Shown piece by piece: positions 1 to 7,434 of a stretch of DNA of 64,000 bases. A model generated the notes under the pieces. The model saw only the letters and a program-made list of their open reading frames with translations, did no database searches and was not told the DNA's origin. Origin of the DNA: Desulfobacteraceae bacterium (GTDB lineage Bacteria > Desulfobacterota > Desulfobacteria > Desulfobacterales > Desulfosalsimonadaceae). Numbering within the stretch: the first letter of the stretch is position 1; every line of letters starts with the position of its first letter. Location: the NCBI GenBank assembly GCA_003599885.1, contig QZKW01000022.1, positions 1-64,000 on the forward strand. Direction: 5' to 3'. The position numbers were made by a program, and so were the translations under genes.

Positions 1-2700
1 TTTGGTGTAATTGCCCCAGCCGGTTTCAAAATCATCATAGACCAGTGTCGTATATCCGCCGGTTGCGGAGATACTGGCGGATGCCTGATCAGAGTCAGTC
101 CCGCCGCGGCCATCATCAACGGTCAATGTTACCGTGTAAGTTCCGGCCGCCGCGTATGTGTGGGAAGGGTTCACGCCGGTGGCGGAGCCGCCGTCACCGA
201 AGGTCCAGGCATAGGTCAATGTATCGCCGTCTGTGTCGGAAGAACCGCTGCCGTTGAAAACAACCGCCTGTCCCGCCGTGCCGCTATATGGGCCGCCGGC
301 ATTGGCTGTCGGCGGATGATTCACCGGCACACTGGCAATATTGGCGGATGCCTGATCAGAGTCAGTCCCGCCGCGGCCATCATCAACGGTCAATGTCACC
401 GTGTAAGTTCCGGCCGCTGCGTATGTGTGGGAAGGATTCACGCCGGTGGCGGAGCCGCCGTCACCGAAGGTCCAGGCATAGGTCAATGTATCGCCGTCTG
501 TGTCGGAAGAGCCGCTGCCGTTGAAAACAACCGCCTGCCCCGCCGTGCCGCTATATGGGCCGCCGGCATTGGCTGTCGGCGGATGATTGACTGTAGTGGC
601 CAGAGTAAATGGCGTGTTTTCCGAGCGGGTGAATGATCCGCCGGATGCGTAAACGACGGCGCCTTCTGCCAGTTCATAGGACCCGGTTCCATAAGCGCAG
701 CAGATTCCATCGCCATATGAGTCATAAATCGTAAAAGAGTAATTGCCGTCCGGCAGGCAAAAATCCTCGCTTATGGTGGCAGAGGCTGTGCTGTAAGGAC
801 CACCGCTGGCGATGGTCGATCCGGCCGCATTTTTTATTACCCAGGTGGTCTCGCCGGGGTATCTATCCAGAACGATGGTTAATACCAGCGGATGGGTGGC
901 GCATATGCCGGCAATTTTTGCAGTTGTATAGTCTGTCCCCGTTGCTCCGGCATTATCGGTGACGATCAGGGAAACATTATAATCTCCGGCATTCGCGTAT
1001 GTGTGGGATGGATTTGGGATAGAACTGGAATTTCCATCGCCGAAATCCCACTCATAACTTATGATGGTGCCGTCGTTGTCGAAAGACCCGGCGCTGCTGA
1101 AGCTGATGGCGGCCCCCTGGTCGCCGGTATAGGGACCGTTGGCATTGGCCGTGGGTGACAGGTTCCCACTGCCGCTGCCAAGCGCAGCACCTGCATCAAT
1201 CATCCCGTAGCCGCTGTATTTGTCCCATCCGGCTCCGGATTCCACGTTCTGGACATCACGGGCGGTGAGCACGATCTGCTGCCGGACCTGACTGGGCGTC
1301 CATCCGGGGTGCTGAGATTTGATGAGCCCGGCCACCCCGGCGGCAAAAGGCGTGGAACAGGAAGTTCCGTTAAACCACATGCTGTAGTCGCCGGCATCAT
1401 AGCCGCCGGAACCGCCAATATCGGTCGTTGGCAGAATAGTCGGAGCAAGGATGTCCACCGCATTGTTCGCATCCGGCGTGGATGGGCCGTAATTTGAACC
1501 CCACCAGCGTTCACCATCGCAGGTATACCCGTTGGGATCTGTACTGACCCCTGAGTTTACTTCACTGCTATTGCTGCTGCTTCGTTTCCGGCCGTCACAG
1601 GGATTTGCCGCGCCCACGGCGATGACATATGGGTTGTTGGCCGGATAGCTGATGGCGCTGGCATTCTCATTTCCCGTGGCGGCCAAAATGGTTACGCCGG
1701 CGTTGTGGGCATAAGCTATGGCGGTATCAGTTGCGGCGTCGCTGCTGAGAGCAGCGCCCAGACTCATACTGACGACATCGGCGCCATTGTCGGCGGCATA
1801 ATAAAGCGCATTCTGAATGGCTGAGAAATACATGGTGCCATCGCTGTTAGCGACTTTAAGGGGCATGATGCTGCACCCCCCCGCCACTCCTGCCGTGCCG
1901 ATTCCATTGTTGGCAGTGGCGGCAGCAACACCCGCGCAGGCGGTTCCATGCCCCGGGTCTGCGCTGTTGTCATCCGGATTTGCGTCATTGTCTCCATAAT
2001 CATAGCCGGTCACAAGGGTCAGATCCGGATGGTCAATGTCCACTCCGGTATCGACGATGGCGATAACAATATTCGGATCCCCATAACCGCCCAATGCCGT
2101 CCAGGCGGTCTCGACGTTGCCGTCAAAACCGGGGGTTCCTACCGCTGTGCCGCTGGGATGTCCGCCGCAATTCCAACAATAACTCTTCAGTTGGCCGGTA
2201 TTGTGATGACCCCATTGACTTGAATAATTGGGGTCGTTGGCGGCGTCGGCCGGATAGGCGATCCAGTCCGGCGATGCGTCGGCAACGTCCTTGTCTGATT
2301 TGAACTGGTCAATCAGTATCTTGATGTCTGAATTTTCCGGCACGTCAAGCGTATACCAGCGCGACACACCTAACTTTTTTTCCATCCTTCTGTTTTTAAC
2401 ATTATGGTAGGCCCGTTTTCGGGCCTTGACATTGAAATTGATCATTTTGTTGTCCAGCAGCGGCAGCCCGGTGAGAATACCATTCTGGCCTGCGGCGTTG
2501 TTTTGGAAAGCGGAGGAGCTTGCCGCATTTTCCGTTAACTGGATCAGTATCCTGTTTTTGGCATGAGGCGGATCTTTTTGAAAATGGCTGGGGGCGGCTG
2601 TTTTATTGCTGCCGGGTTTTGGGGAAACTGCCACTGCATCCGATATACAAAAGGCGGCCAGAAAGATGCTCGCAAGGAAAAGGCTCAGTATTTTTTTCAT
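1..2700 (-). CDS. Secreted subtilisin-like (S8) serine protease with PKD repeats, 3' end outside window
   Basis: The minus strand is open for 900 codons from an ATG at 2700, preceded by GGAGGAG five bases upstream, to the window edge. The N-terminus is a signal peptide (MKKILSLFLASIFLAAF). The peptidase domain has the S8 triad: Asp217 in IVDTGVDIDHPD, His251 in DPGHGTACAG and Ser447 in NGTSCSTPFAAG. It is followed by a PKD domain (about residues 515-600, WDFGDG core), a cysteine-containing domain (about 605-700, motif DSYGDGICCAYGTGSYEL), and two nearly identical PKD domains (about 703-880). PKD domains are Ig-like folds common in secreted bacterial enzymes. It is probably exported and acts on extracellular protein. 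A TetR-family gene is divergent from it across a 396-base gap. The true C-terminus and any sorting signal are not visible. Confidence 0.93.
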   Translation of the reverse strand, partial: MKKILSLFLASIFLAAFCISDAVAVSPKPGSNKTAAPSHFQKDPPHAKNRILIQLTENAASSSAFQNNAAGQNGILTGLPLLDNKMINFNVKARKRAYHNVKNRRMEKKLGVSRWYTLDVPENSDIKILIDQFKSDKDVADASPDWIAYPADAANDPNYSSQWGHHNTGQLKSYCWNCGGHPSGTAVGTPGFDGNVETAWTALGGYGDPNIVIAIVDTGVDIDHPDLTLVTGYDYGDNDANPDDNSADPGHGTACAGVAAATANNGIGTAGVAGGCSIMPLKVANSDGTMYFSAIQNALYYAADNGADVVSMSLGAALSSDAATDTAIAYAHNAGVTILAATGNENASAISYPANNPYVIAVGAANPCDGRKRSSSNSSEVNSGVSTDPNGYTCDGERWWGSNYGPSTPDANNAVDILAPTILPTTDIGGSGGYDAGDYSMWFNGTSCSTPFAAGVAGLIKSQHPGWTPSQVRQQIVLTARDVQNVESGAGWDKYSGYGMIDAGAALGSGSGNLSPTANANGPYTGDQGAAISFSSAGSFDNDGTIISYEWDFGDGNSSSIPNPSHTYANAGDYNVSLIVTDNAGATGTDYTTAKIAGICATHPLVLTIVLDRYPGETTWVIKNAAGSTIASGGPYSTASATISEDFCLPDGNYSFTIYDSYGDGICCAYGTGSYELAEGAVVYASGGSFTRSENTPFTLATTVNHPPTANAGGPYSGTAGQAVVFNGSGSSDTDGDTLTYAWTFGDGGSATGVNPSHTYAAAGTYTVTLTVDDGRGGTDSDQASANIASVPVNHPPTANAGGPYSGTAGQAVVFNGSGSSDTDGDTLTYAWTFGDGGSATGVNPSHTYAAAGTYTVTLTVDDGRGGTDSDQASASISATGGYTTLVYDDFETGWGNYTK
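76..588 (-). repeat. Near-identical tandem PKD-encoding repeat, 267-bp period
   Basis: Bases 76-321 and 343-588 are almost identical and offset by exactly 267 bases (89 codons), encoding the last two PKD domains. Only a few, mainly third-position differences are visible (for example gtt/gtc and cgc/ctg). The more N-terminal PKD domain of the same protein is far more diverged. Confidence 0.9.
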
Positions 2701-2762
2701 ACAACTCCTCCAATTTAGACAGATCATATCAAAGAGCGCCGTTTTTTTCGAAGGAGGATGAT

Positions 2763-2840
2763 ATGACGTTTTTTAAAGAATTTCCGGGCCTCATGGCCTG
2801 GGATGCGGTGATGGTTTCGCCGTCAAAGCATTACTTTTAA
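2763..2840 (+). CDS. Possible 25-codon leader peptide or repeat-derived short ORF
   Basis: An ATG at 2763 follows a strong ribosome-binding site (AAGGAGG, five bases away) and opens 25 codons: MTFFKEFPGLMAWDAVMV, then SPSKHYF, then stop. It lies between the divergent protease and TetR genes. The VMVSPSKH portion resembles short translated repeats common in bacterial genomes, so it may be a repeat rather than a gene. The rest of the gap (2841-3031) is AT-rich with no other ORF or clear hairpin. No function is assigned. Confidence 0.3.
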   Translation: MTFFKEFPGLMAWDAVMVSPSKHYF

Positions 2841-3031
2841 GATAATAAGGCAGATCTGGAAATCTGTCTATACAACCGTAAAAGGTTTGATTATTAAAAA
2901 CAACGCAAAAATGAAATTACGCTGCCGGAAATTTGCTGGCAAATTTTATCGTGAATGAATCTGCTCGCAGTTTTGCCCGCATGATTATGTGATAAATTCT
3001 TGGAAGCGCAAGCTTTGCATTTTATTTTTAG

Positions 3032-3060
3032 TTGACAGAAAATGAACATTCATCTAATTG
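3032..3060 (+). promoter_or_regulatory. Predicted sigma-70 promoter of the TetR operon
   Basis: A perfect -35 TTGACA (3032-3037), a 17-base spacer and a -10-like TAATTG (3055-3060) lie just upstream of the TetR gene. The -10 overlaps the left edge of a palindrome, which suits autorepression. Confidence 0.5.
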
Positions 3061-3083
3061 ACTAATTGAATCAATAAGTCAAT
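3057..3083. promoter_or_regulatory. 27-bp imperfect palindrome, candidate TetR operator
   Basis: Bases 3057-3083 read ATTGACT-A-ATTGA-A-TCAAT-A-AGTCAAT. The half sites are mirror-symmetric apart from one mismatched pair and the central base. The site overlaps the predicted -10 and start point and ends 13 bases before the preferred TetR start codon, the typical place for an autoregulatory TetR operator. Confidence 0.65.
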
Positions 3084-3096
3084 AAATAGGGTGTTC

Positions 3097-3696
3097 ATGG
3101 ACAGAGACAAAAAGAAGAACGAAATTTTTCAGGCAGCCCTGAAAGTGTTTGCCCGTTTCGGGTACCAGAAGACCACCGTGGATGACGTGGCTTCCGAGGC
3201 CGGTATGACAAAGGGGAATGTCTATTTTTACGTGTCCAGCAAGCGGGATCTTTACGAAAAAACGGTGAGCAGCGCACTGCAGAAATGGCGTGATACTGTC
3301 GGCGAAGCCGTGGCCCAAGTTGATGATGTGGTGGAGAAATTCTCCATCATGGCAAGCCTGTCCTTTGAATATCTTGTGGGACAGGAGGAACTGCGCAGCA
3401 TTCTGACCATGGACCAGAGCATCTTCAGTCTGACGCCCCGGGAGGACCGTTTTTATGAGATCAACCTCGGCGCCATGCAGCTGATCAAAGACATCCTCAA
3501 GCAGGGGATCAAAGAGGGCCGGTTTTGGAGCGTGGATGTCGACCCCACCGCCGAACTCCTGTTTTCCATTTACATCATGTTTCTCATCAAGCGCTATGTG
3601 AAGTCCGAAGGGGTTTCCGCTGCGCGCATGTACGAAGAGGGTATGACGATTATCCTGCGGGGATTGTGCGCAACACCGCCGGCATGTTTAGCATAA
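3097..3696 (+). CDS. TetR/AcrR-family transcriptional regulator
   Basis: This is a 199-residue protein with a TetR helix-turn-helix at residues 8-50 (AALKVFARFGYQKTTVDDVA, then AGMTKGNVYFYVSSKRDLY) and a helical C-terminal ligand domain. The ATG at 3097 is preferred over an in-frame GTG at 3091 because AGGG lies at a normal distance from it. Family members repress their own and neighbouring genes until a small ligand binds. A 27-bp palindrome sits right upstream. The gene is followed by a membrane protein gene on the same strand, 50 bases on, probably its main target. The ligand is unknown. Confidence 0.9.
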   Translation: MDRDKKKNEIFQAALKVFARFGYQKTTVDDVASEAGMTKGNVYFYVSSKRDLYEKTVSSALQKWRDTVGEAVAQVDDVVEKFSIMASLSFEYLVGQEELRSILTMDQSIFSLTPREDRFYEINLGAMQLIKDILKQGIKEGRFWSVDVDPTAELLFSIYIMFLIKRYVKSEGVSAARMYEEGMTIILRGLCATPPACLA

Positions 3697-3746
3697 CTAT
3701 TTGTAAAAGCAGGAATAAAAAAACTTAAAAATAAGGAGGGGTATCC

Positions 3747-4400
3747 ATGACCGAGGCGACAGTGCAGGCACTCAACGGGCTCAGGGATCTGAGCATGATC
3801 AAATGGTATGTCATTCCGCTGCTGGCCATTGTGATCTACATCTACGTCAAAGAGATTAAGCTGGCCAAGGAGTCGGGCAACTGGAATGCGGTATTTTCCG
3901 GGCTGACCGTCTTTGGAGTGGATTTTTTTAATGAAACCTGGAACGGATGGGTACTCCACTTCACCCAGCGCAGCGCATTCTGGACCACGCCGGGGGACAC
4001 GGCCCTGCGCACCATGGTGGGCTGGAACATCGAGATCATGTTCATGTTCTCTCTTGTCGGCATTATTTTTTATCACACGCTGACCGAAAACCGGAAAGTG
4101 AATATCCTGGGGCTTCCGGAAATGTGGTTCTGGGCCATCGGCTATTCGGTTTTCTGCGTCTTTGTGGAGTGCCTGCTGAACAAGGGCGGCCACCTGGTAT
4201 GGGAATATTCCTTCTGGTTCCGGTCGGTCAAAGGCGTCCCCCTGATTTTTCTTATCGGCTATTTTCATTTCTTCTGCGCGGCCATCTGGATGATCACGCG
4301 GAAGACCATCAAGGCAAAGATCAGCCTCCTGGTTTTCTTTTATTCGGTGCCCATTGTCATGAACGTGCTGGCGTTCGGTTTTTTCGGCTGGAATTATTAA
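3747..4400 (+). CDS. Hypothetical multi-pass membrane protein downstream of TetR
   Basis: A 217-residue protein with about six hydrophobic helices (for example MIKWYVIPLLAIVIYIYV near the N-terminus and LLVFFYSVPIVMNVLAFGFF at the C-terminus). It has a strong ribosome-binding site (AAGGAGG). Several charged and aromatic motifs lie between helices (VDFFNETWNGWVLHF and NKGGHLVWEYSFWF), so a buried polar site is possible. It is not a recognised efflux family. The 50-base gap and shared strand suggest an operon with the TetR gene and control by it. No function is assigned. Confidence 0.75.
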   Translation: MTEATVQALNGLRDLSMIKWYVIPLLAIVIYIYVKEIKLAKESGNWNAVFSGLTVFGVDFFNETWNGWVLHFTQRSAFWTTPGDTALRTMVGWNIEIMFMFSLVGIIFYHTLTENRKVNILGLPEMWFWAIGYSVFCVFVECLLNKGGHLVWEYSFWFRSVKGVPLIFLIGYFHFFCAAIWMITRKTIKAKISLLVFFYSVPIVMNVLAFGFFGWNY

Positions 4401-4440
4401 TCGTTGAGAACCCTTTCCCAAAAGAACGGTTCCGTCCCTT

Positions 4441-4479
4441 CCGCGCCCATTCATTCCTTTCATCCATGAATGGGCGCGG
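4441..4479. terminator. 14-bp perfect hairpin after the TetR-membrane protein operon
   Basis: CCGCGCCCATTCAT pairs perfectly with ATGAATGGGCGCGG around an 11-base loop. It sits 41 bases after the membrane protein stop. There is no run of T after it, so it may be a processing or attenuating hairpin instead of a classical terminator. The rest of 4401-4720 shows no gene. Confidence 0.5.
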
Positions 4480-4720
4480 TATCAAGCCGCAACAACATTC
4501 ATCGCCGCGCCTTCCCAATCCAACAGTGAAAAAAAACGGCCTTCCGAATTCCCGGACGCCTGACCCACTTGACTTTTCCTTCTTATTTACCCATAAGGGA
4601 TATGGAAGGAATCGCAGCCGTTGAGCCGGGCGGAGCCTCCTCTATTCATCAGCGGAACCCCGGCGAGAGGCGGTAACTTGCGATGCCGGCCGTCAACAGG
4701 CAACCATCGCGGACGCTGTT

Positions 4721-5134
4721 ATGAAAATCGGCATTTATGCAAGAGGGCTATCCCGGAAACTGGGCGGGGTCAAAGAAGTCATCCGGTTGATGTGCGAATC
4801 CATCGCGCATCAACTCGGCCCTCACGACGAATTGTTTATTTTCCATAATCTCAGCAAGAATTTTTTCGACGCCCCGGCCCCCCGGATCACCGAAATCCGT
4901 CTCCATTCCGGCAGCATTCTGTATTGCGATTATATATTGGCACCCAGCGCCATGAACCGGCGCAATCTGGATGTGATCTGGTTTCCCAAAAACGTCATCC
5001 CGTTTTTTATAAAAGCCCGAACCGTCCTCACCGTTCACGATCTGGCGTACTTTCTCCCGCAATACAATGCCTACCCCCTTGCGGATACCCTGTATATGGA
5101 AATCATGAGGGATTTATACGGAAATAAAATTTAA
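4721..5134 (+). pseudogene. Truncated glycosyltransferase (GT4-like), N-terminal part only
   Basis: 137 codons resemble the start of a family 4 glycosyltransferase: an initial strand MKIGIYARGLSRKLGGVKEV and the acceptor-side motif TVLTVHDLAYFLPQYNAYP. The protein then stops after MRDLYGNKI. A working enzyme needs about 350 residues including the C-terminal nucleotide-sugar domain, which is absent in all frames before the sulfotransferase gene begins 22 bases later. There is no convincing ribosome-binding site. It is probably a remnant of a surface-polysaccharide cluster, together with the next gene. Confidence 0.7.
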
Positions 5135-5156
5135 CCCTTCGGAATCAGAATTAAAA

Positions 5157-6092
5157 ATGCCCCAAACAGCCATTGAAAAAACGCTTCCGCCAAAGGGCAA
5201 AACCGTGATGGACCCGGATTTCCGGATTGATTTCATCGGCATCGGCGCGCCCAAATCCGGAACAACCTGGCTGGCCGACTGCCTGCGACGGCATCCGCAA
5301 ATTTTTGTGCCTGAGCAAAAAGAGCTGATGTATTTCAACTCTCACCAGAACACCTATGATATTATTAAAAATTACCGTTATGGAAAGCCGTTGCAATGGT
5401 ATCACGGATTTTTCAAGGATGCCGGATCCGCGCAAATCAAGGGGGAAATAACGCCTTCCTATCTGGAGATGGAAAGTTCGGCGGAAGGTATTTACAACTA
5501 CCATCCGGGCATCAAACTCATTGTCATCCTGCGGGATCCGGTTGAGAAAGCCTATTCCCTGTACCGGTTTTACCGGCAAAAATCCTATATTAAGTACCCG
5601 GCCTTCCGGGAAGCCATTGAGAAAGCGCCTTTTTTGCTCGACAACAGCCGCTATTACATGCATCTCAAAAGATATTTCGACTTGTTCCCCCGCGAAAACA
5701 TCCTGGTTTTGTATTATGAAGACTTAAAGCGCGACAGTAAAAAATTCATAAAGGCGGTGGAGAATTTTCTGGGGGTGCAAGAATTCTACCCCGATAATCT
5801 CGGCCAGCGATCCAATGAAACCACAACAGTCCGAATCGAGTGGGTCAACCGCATGCTGAAGGAAATACGCGCCCGGATACACAAGAACAACCTGCAATGT
5901 CTGCTGCCGCTGCTCAAAAAAACCGGCGTCACCCCGCTGGCCGAATACATCCGCGACACAGTGAACGCCCGGAAAAGCGGCCGGGCCACTCCGCTCGATC
6001 CGGAGTTGCAGCAGCACCTGCGGGGGTATTTTAAGGAAGAAATAGAAAACCTGGAGGGCCTTCTGGAAACCGATCTGTCTCGCTGGAAGTGA
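5157..6092 (+). CDS. Sulfotransferase (PAPS-dependent)
   Basis: A 311-residue cytosolic-type sulfotransferase. The 5'-phosphosulfate-binding loop is GIGAPKSGTTWLADCLRRHP (about residues 24-43), followed by EQKELMYFNSH. The 3'-phosphate-binding region is LIVILRDPVEKAYSLYRFYR. The family transfers sulfate from PAPS to hydroxyls or amines of sugars, lipids or proteins. This architecture resembles heparan-sulfate-type and bacterial glycan sulfotransferases. The preceding glycosyltransferase stump suggests a glycan substrate, but that is inference. An in-frame ATG at 5208 is an alternative start, since no ribosome-binding site precedes 5157. Confidence 0.88.
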   Translation: MPQTAIEKTLPPKGKTVMDPDFRIDFIGIGAPKSGTTWLADCLRRHPQIFVPEQKELMYFNSHQNTYDIIKNYRYGKPLQWYHGFFKDAGSAQIKGEITPSYLEMESSAEGIYNYHPGIKLIVILRDPVEKAYSLYRFYRQKSYIKYPAFREAIEKAPFLLDNSRYYMHLKRYFDLFPRENILVLYYEDLKRDSKKFIKAVENFLGVQEFYPDNLGQRSNETTTVRIEWVNRMLKEIRARIHKNNLQCLLPLLKKTGVTPLAEYIRDTVNARKSGRATPLDPELQQHLRGYFKEEIENLEGLLETDLSRWK

Positions 6093-6185
6093 CACCGGAA
6101 CAATTTTTCTGTAATTGCTTAAACGTAAAACATCATCTTTGATTTCGCCATCTGGCGGAAAACTTTTTGTGGAAAGGAGATTCTG

Positions 6186-7433
6186 ATGAGCCAAAAGCAA
6201 AATAACCATATTCCGAAAACAGACATTGTCTTATGGGGCGCCGCCGGTTTTGTGGGGAGGCTGCTGGCCGCCTACCTGTGGCCGAAATACGGCGCCACCG
6301 GTGATATCCGGTTTGCCCTGGGCGGACTTGAAAAATCCGAACTGGAAGCGGTGCACAGGGACCTGAAAGCCGATGACCGGCTGCCGCTGATTGTGGGCAA
6401 TGCCTTTGATGAGAAATTCCTGGATGCGCTGGCCAGAAAAGCCAAAGTGATTGTGTCCACCGTCGGGCCTTACGCCAAATTCGGCTCAAACCTGGTGGCC
6501 GCCTGCGCCGCCAACGGCACCAGCTACTGCGACCTCTCCGGAGAAACCCAGTGGATGCATCGCATGATCAATGCGCATCAGAAAGAAGCCGAAGCCTCCG
6601 GTGCGCACATTGTTCATTCCTGCGGATTTGATTCCATCCCATCGGATTTGGGCGTGCTGTTTTTGCAGACGGAAGCGGAAAAACGGTTCGGGCATCCGAT
6701 GACTCAGGTGAAGCTGCGGGTCAAAACCATACGGGGCGGCATAAGCGGCGGCACGGTCGCCAGTATGCTGAATGTGGTCGAAGAAATCAAACGTGATCCG
6801 GAAGTGGCCAAAATCGTAAAAAATCCCTACGCGCTGGCCCCGGAAGGGATGCGCAGCGGGATTCGTCAGCCCAATGTGTCTGCCTTCGAATATGACACGG
6901 ACGTTAAAAGCTGGGTGGCGCCGTTTGTGATGGCCGCCGTCAATACCCGGGTGGTGCACCGGTCAAACGCCTTGATGGGGCATGCCTGGGGCAAAACGTT
7001 TAAGTACGACGAAGCCATGATGATGGGGGACGGATTGACGGGACGCCTTCGCGCTGCATCCTTTGCCGGGATGTTGGGGGCTTTCCTCATGGGAAGTTAT
7101 TTTGCGCCCACCCGGTTTGTCCTGAAAAAGACGCTGCTGCCGAAACCCGGCGAGGGGCCGACATTCAAGCAGCGGGAAACCGGATTTTACAAGCTTCTCC
7201 TGATCGGCAAAGATGCCGAAGCCAATCAATTGCAGGTGAAGGTGGCCGGCGACCGGGACCCCGGCTACGGGTCGACCTGCAAAATGCTGGGTGAAACTGC
7301 CGTTTGTCTCCTCAGAGATATAGCAAAAAAAGATTTAAGCGGCGGGTTCTGGACACCGGCCACCGCTATGGGACAGAAACTGATTGACCGCCTGACCGCC
7401 AATGCCGGACTGACCTTTGAAGTGGATAAATAA
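6186..7433 (+). CDS. Saccharopine dehydrogenase-like / trans-acting enoyl reductase family protein
   Basis: 415 residues with an N-terminal NAD(P)-binding Rossmann fold (DIVLWGAAGFVGRLLAAYL, about residues 14-32), then VIVSTVGPYAKFGSNLVAAC and GTSYCDLSGETQWMHRMI, characteristic of the saccharopine-dehydrogenase-like family that includes mycobacterial trans-acting enoyl reductases. The ribosome-binding site is AAAGGAG, six bases upstream. Relatives reduce lipid intermediates or have unknown substrates. The stop codon is one base before the next gene, so the two are probably co-transcribed. The true substrate is unknown; the neighbouring AlkB-like and membrane oxidoreductase genes make a lipid role plausible. 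Confidence 0.85.
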   Translation: MSQKQNNHIPKTDIVLWGAAGFVGRLLAAYLWPKYGATGDIRFALGGLEKSELEAVHRDLKADDRLPLIVGNAFDEKFLDALARKAKVIVSTVGPYAKFGSNLVAACAANGTSYCDLSGETQWMHRMINAHQKEAEASGAHIVHSCGFDSIPSDLGVLFLQTEAEKRFGHPMTQVKLRVKTIRGGISGGTVASMLNVVEEIKRDPEVAKIVKNPYALAPEGMRSGIRQPNVSAFEYDTDVKSWVAPFVMAAVNTRVVHRSNALMGHAWGKTFKYDEAMMMGDGLTGRLRAASFAGMLGAFLMGSYFAPTRFVLKKTLLPKPGEGPTFKQRETGFYKLLLIGKDAEANQLQVKVAGDRDPGYGSTCKMLGETAVCLLRDIAKKDLSGGFWTPATAMGQKLIDRLTANAGLTFEVDK

Positions 7434-7434
7434 A

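Noticed and set aside
160-636. Plus-strand frames within the PKD repeats
   Set aside because: They are antisense to a 900-codon protease frame with clear catalytic and PKD motifs.
3594-4463. A 289-codon minus-strand frame
   Set aside because: It is antisense to the TetR and membrane protein genes, both of which have ribosome-binding sites and recognisable features.
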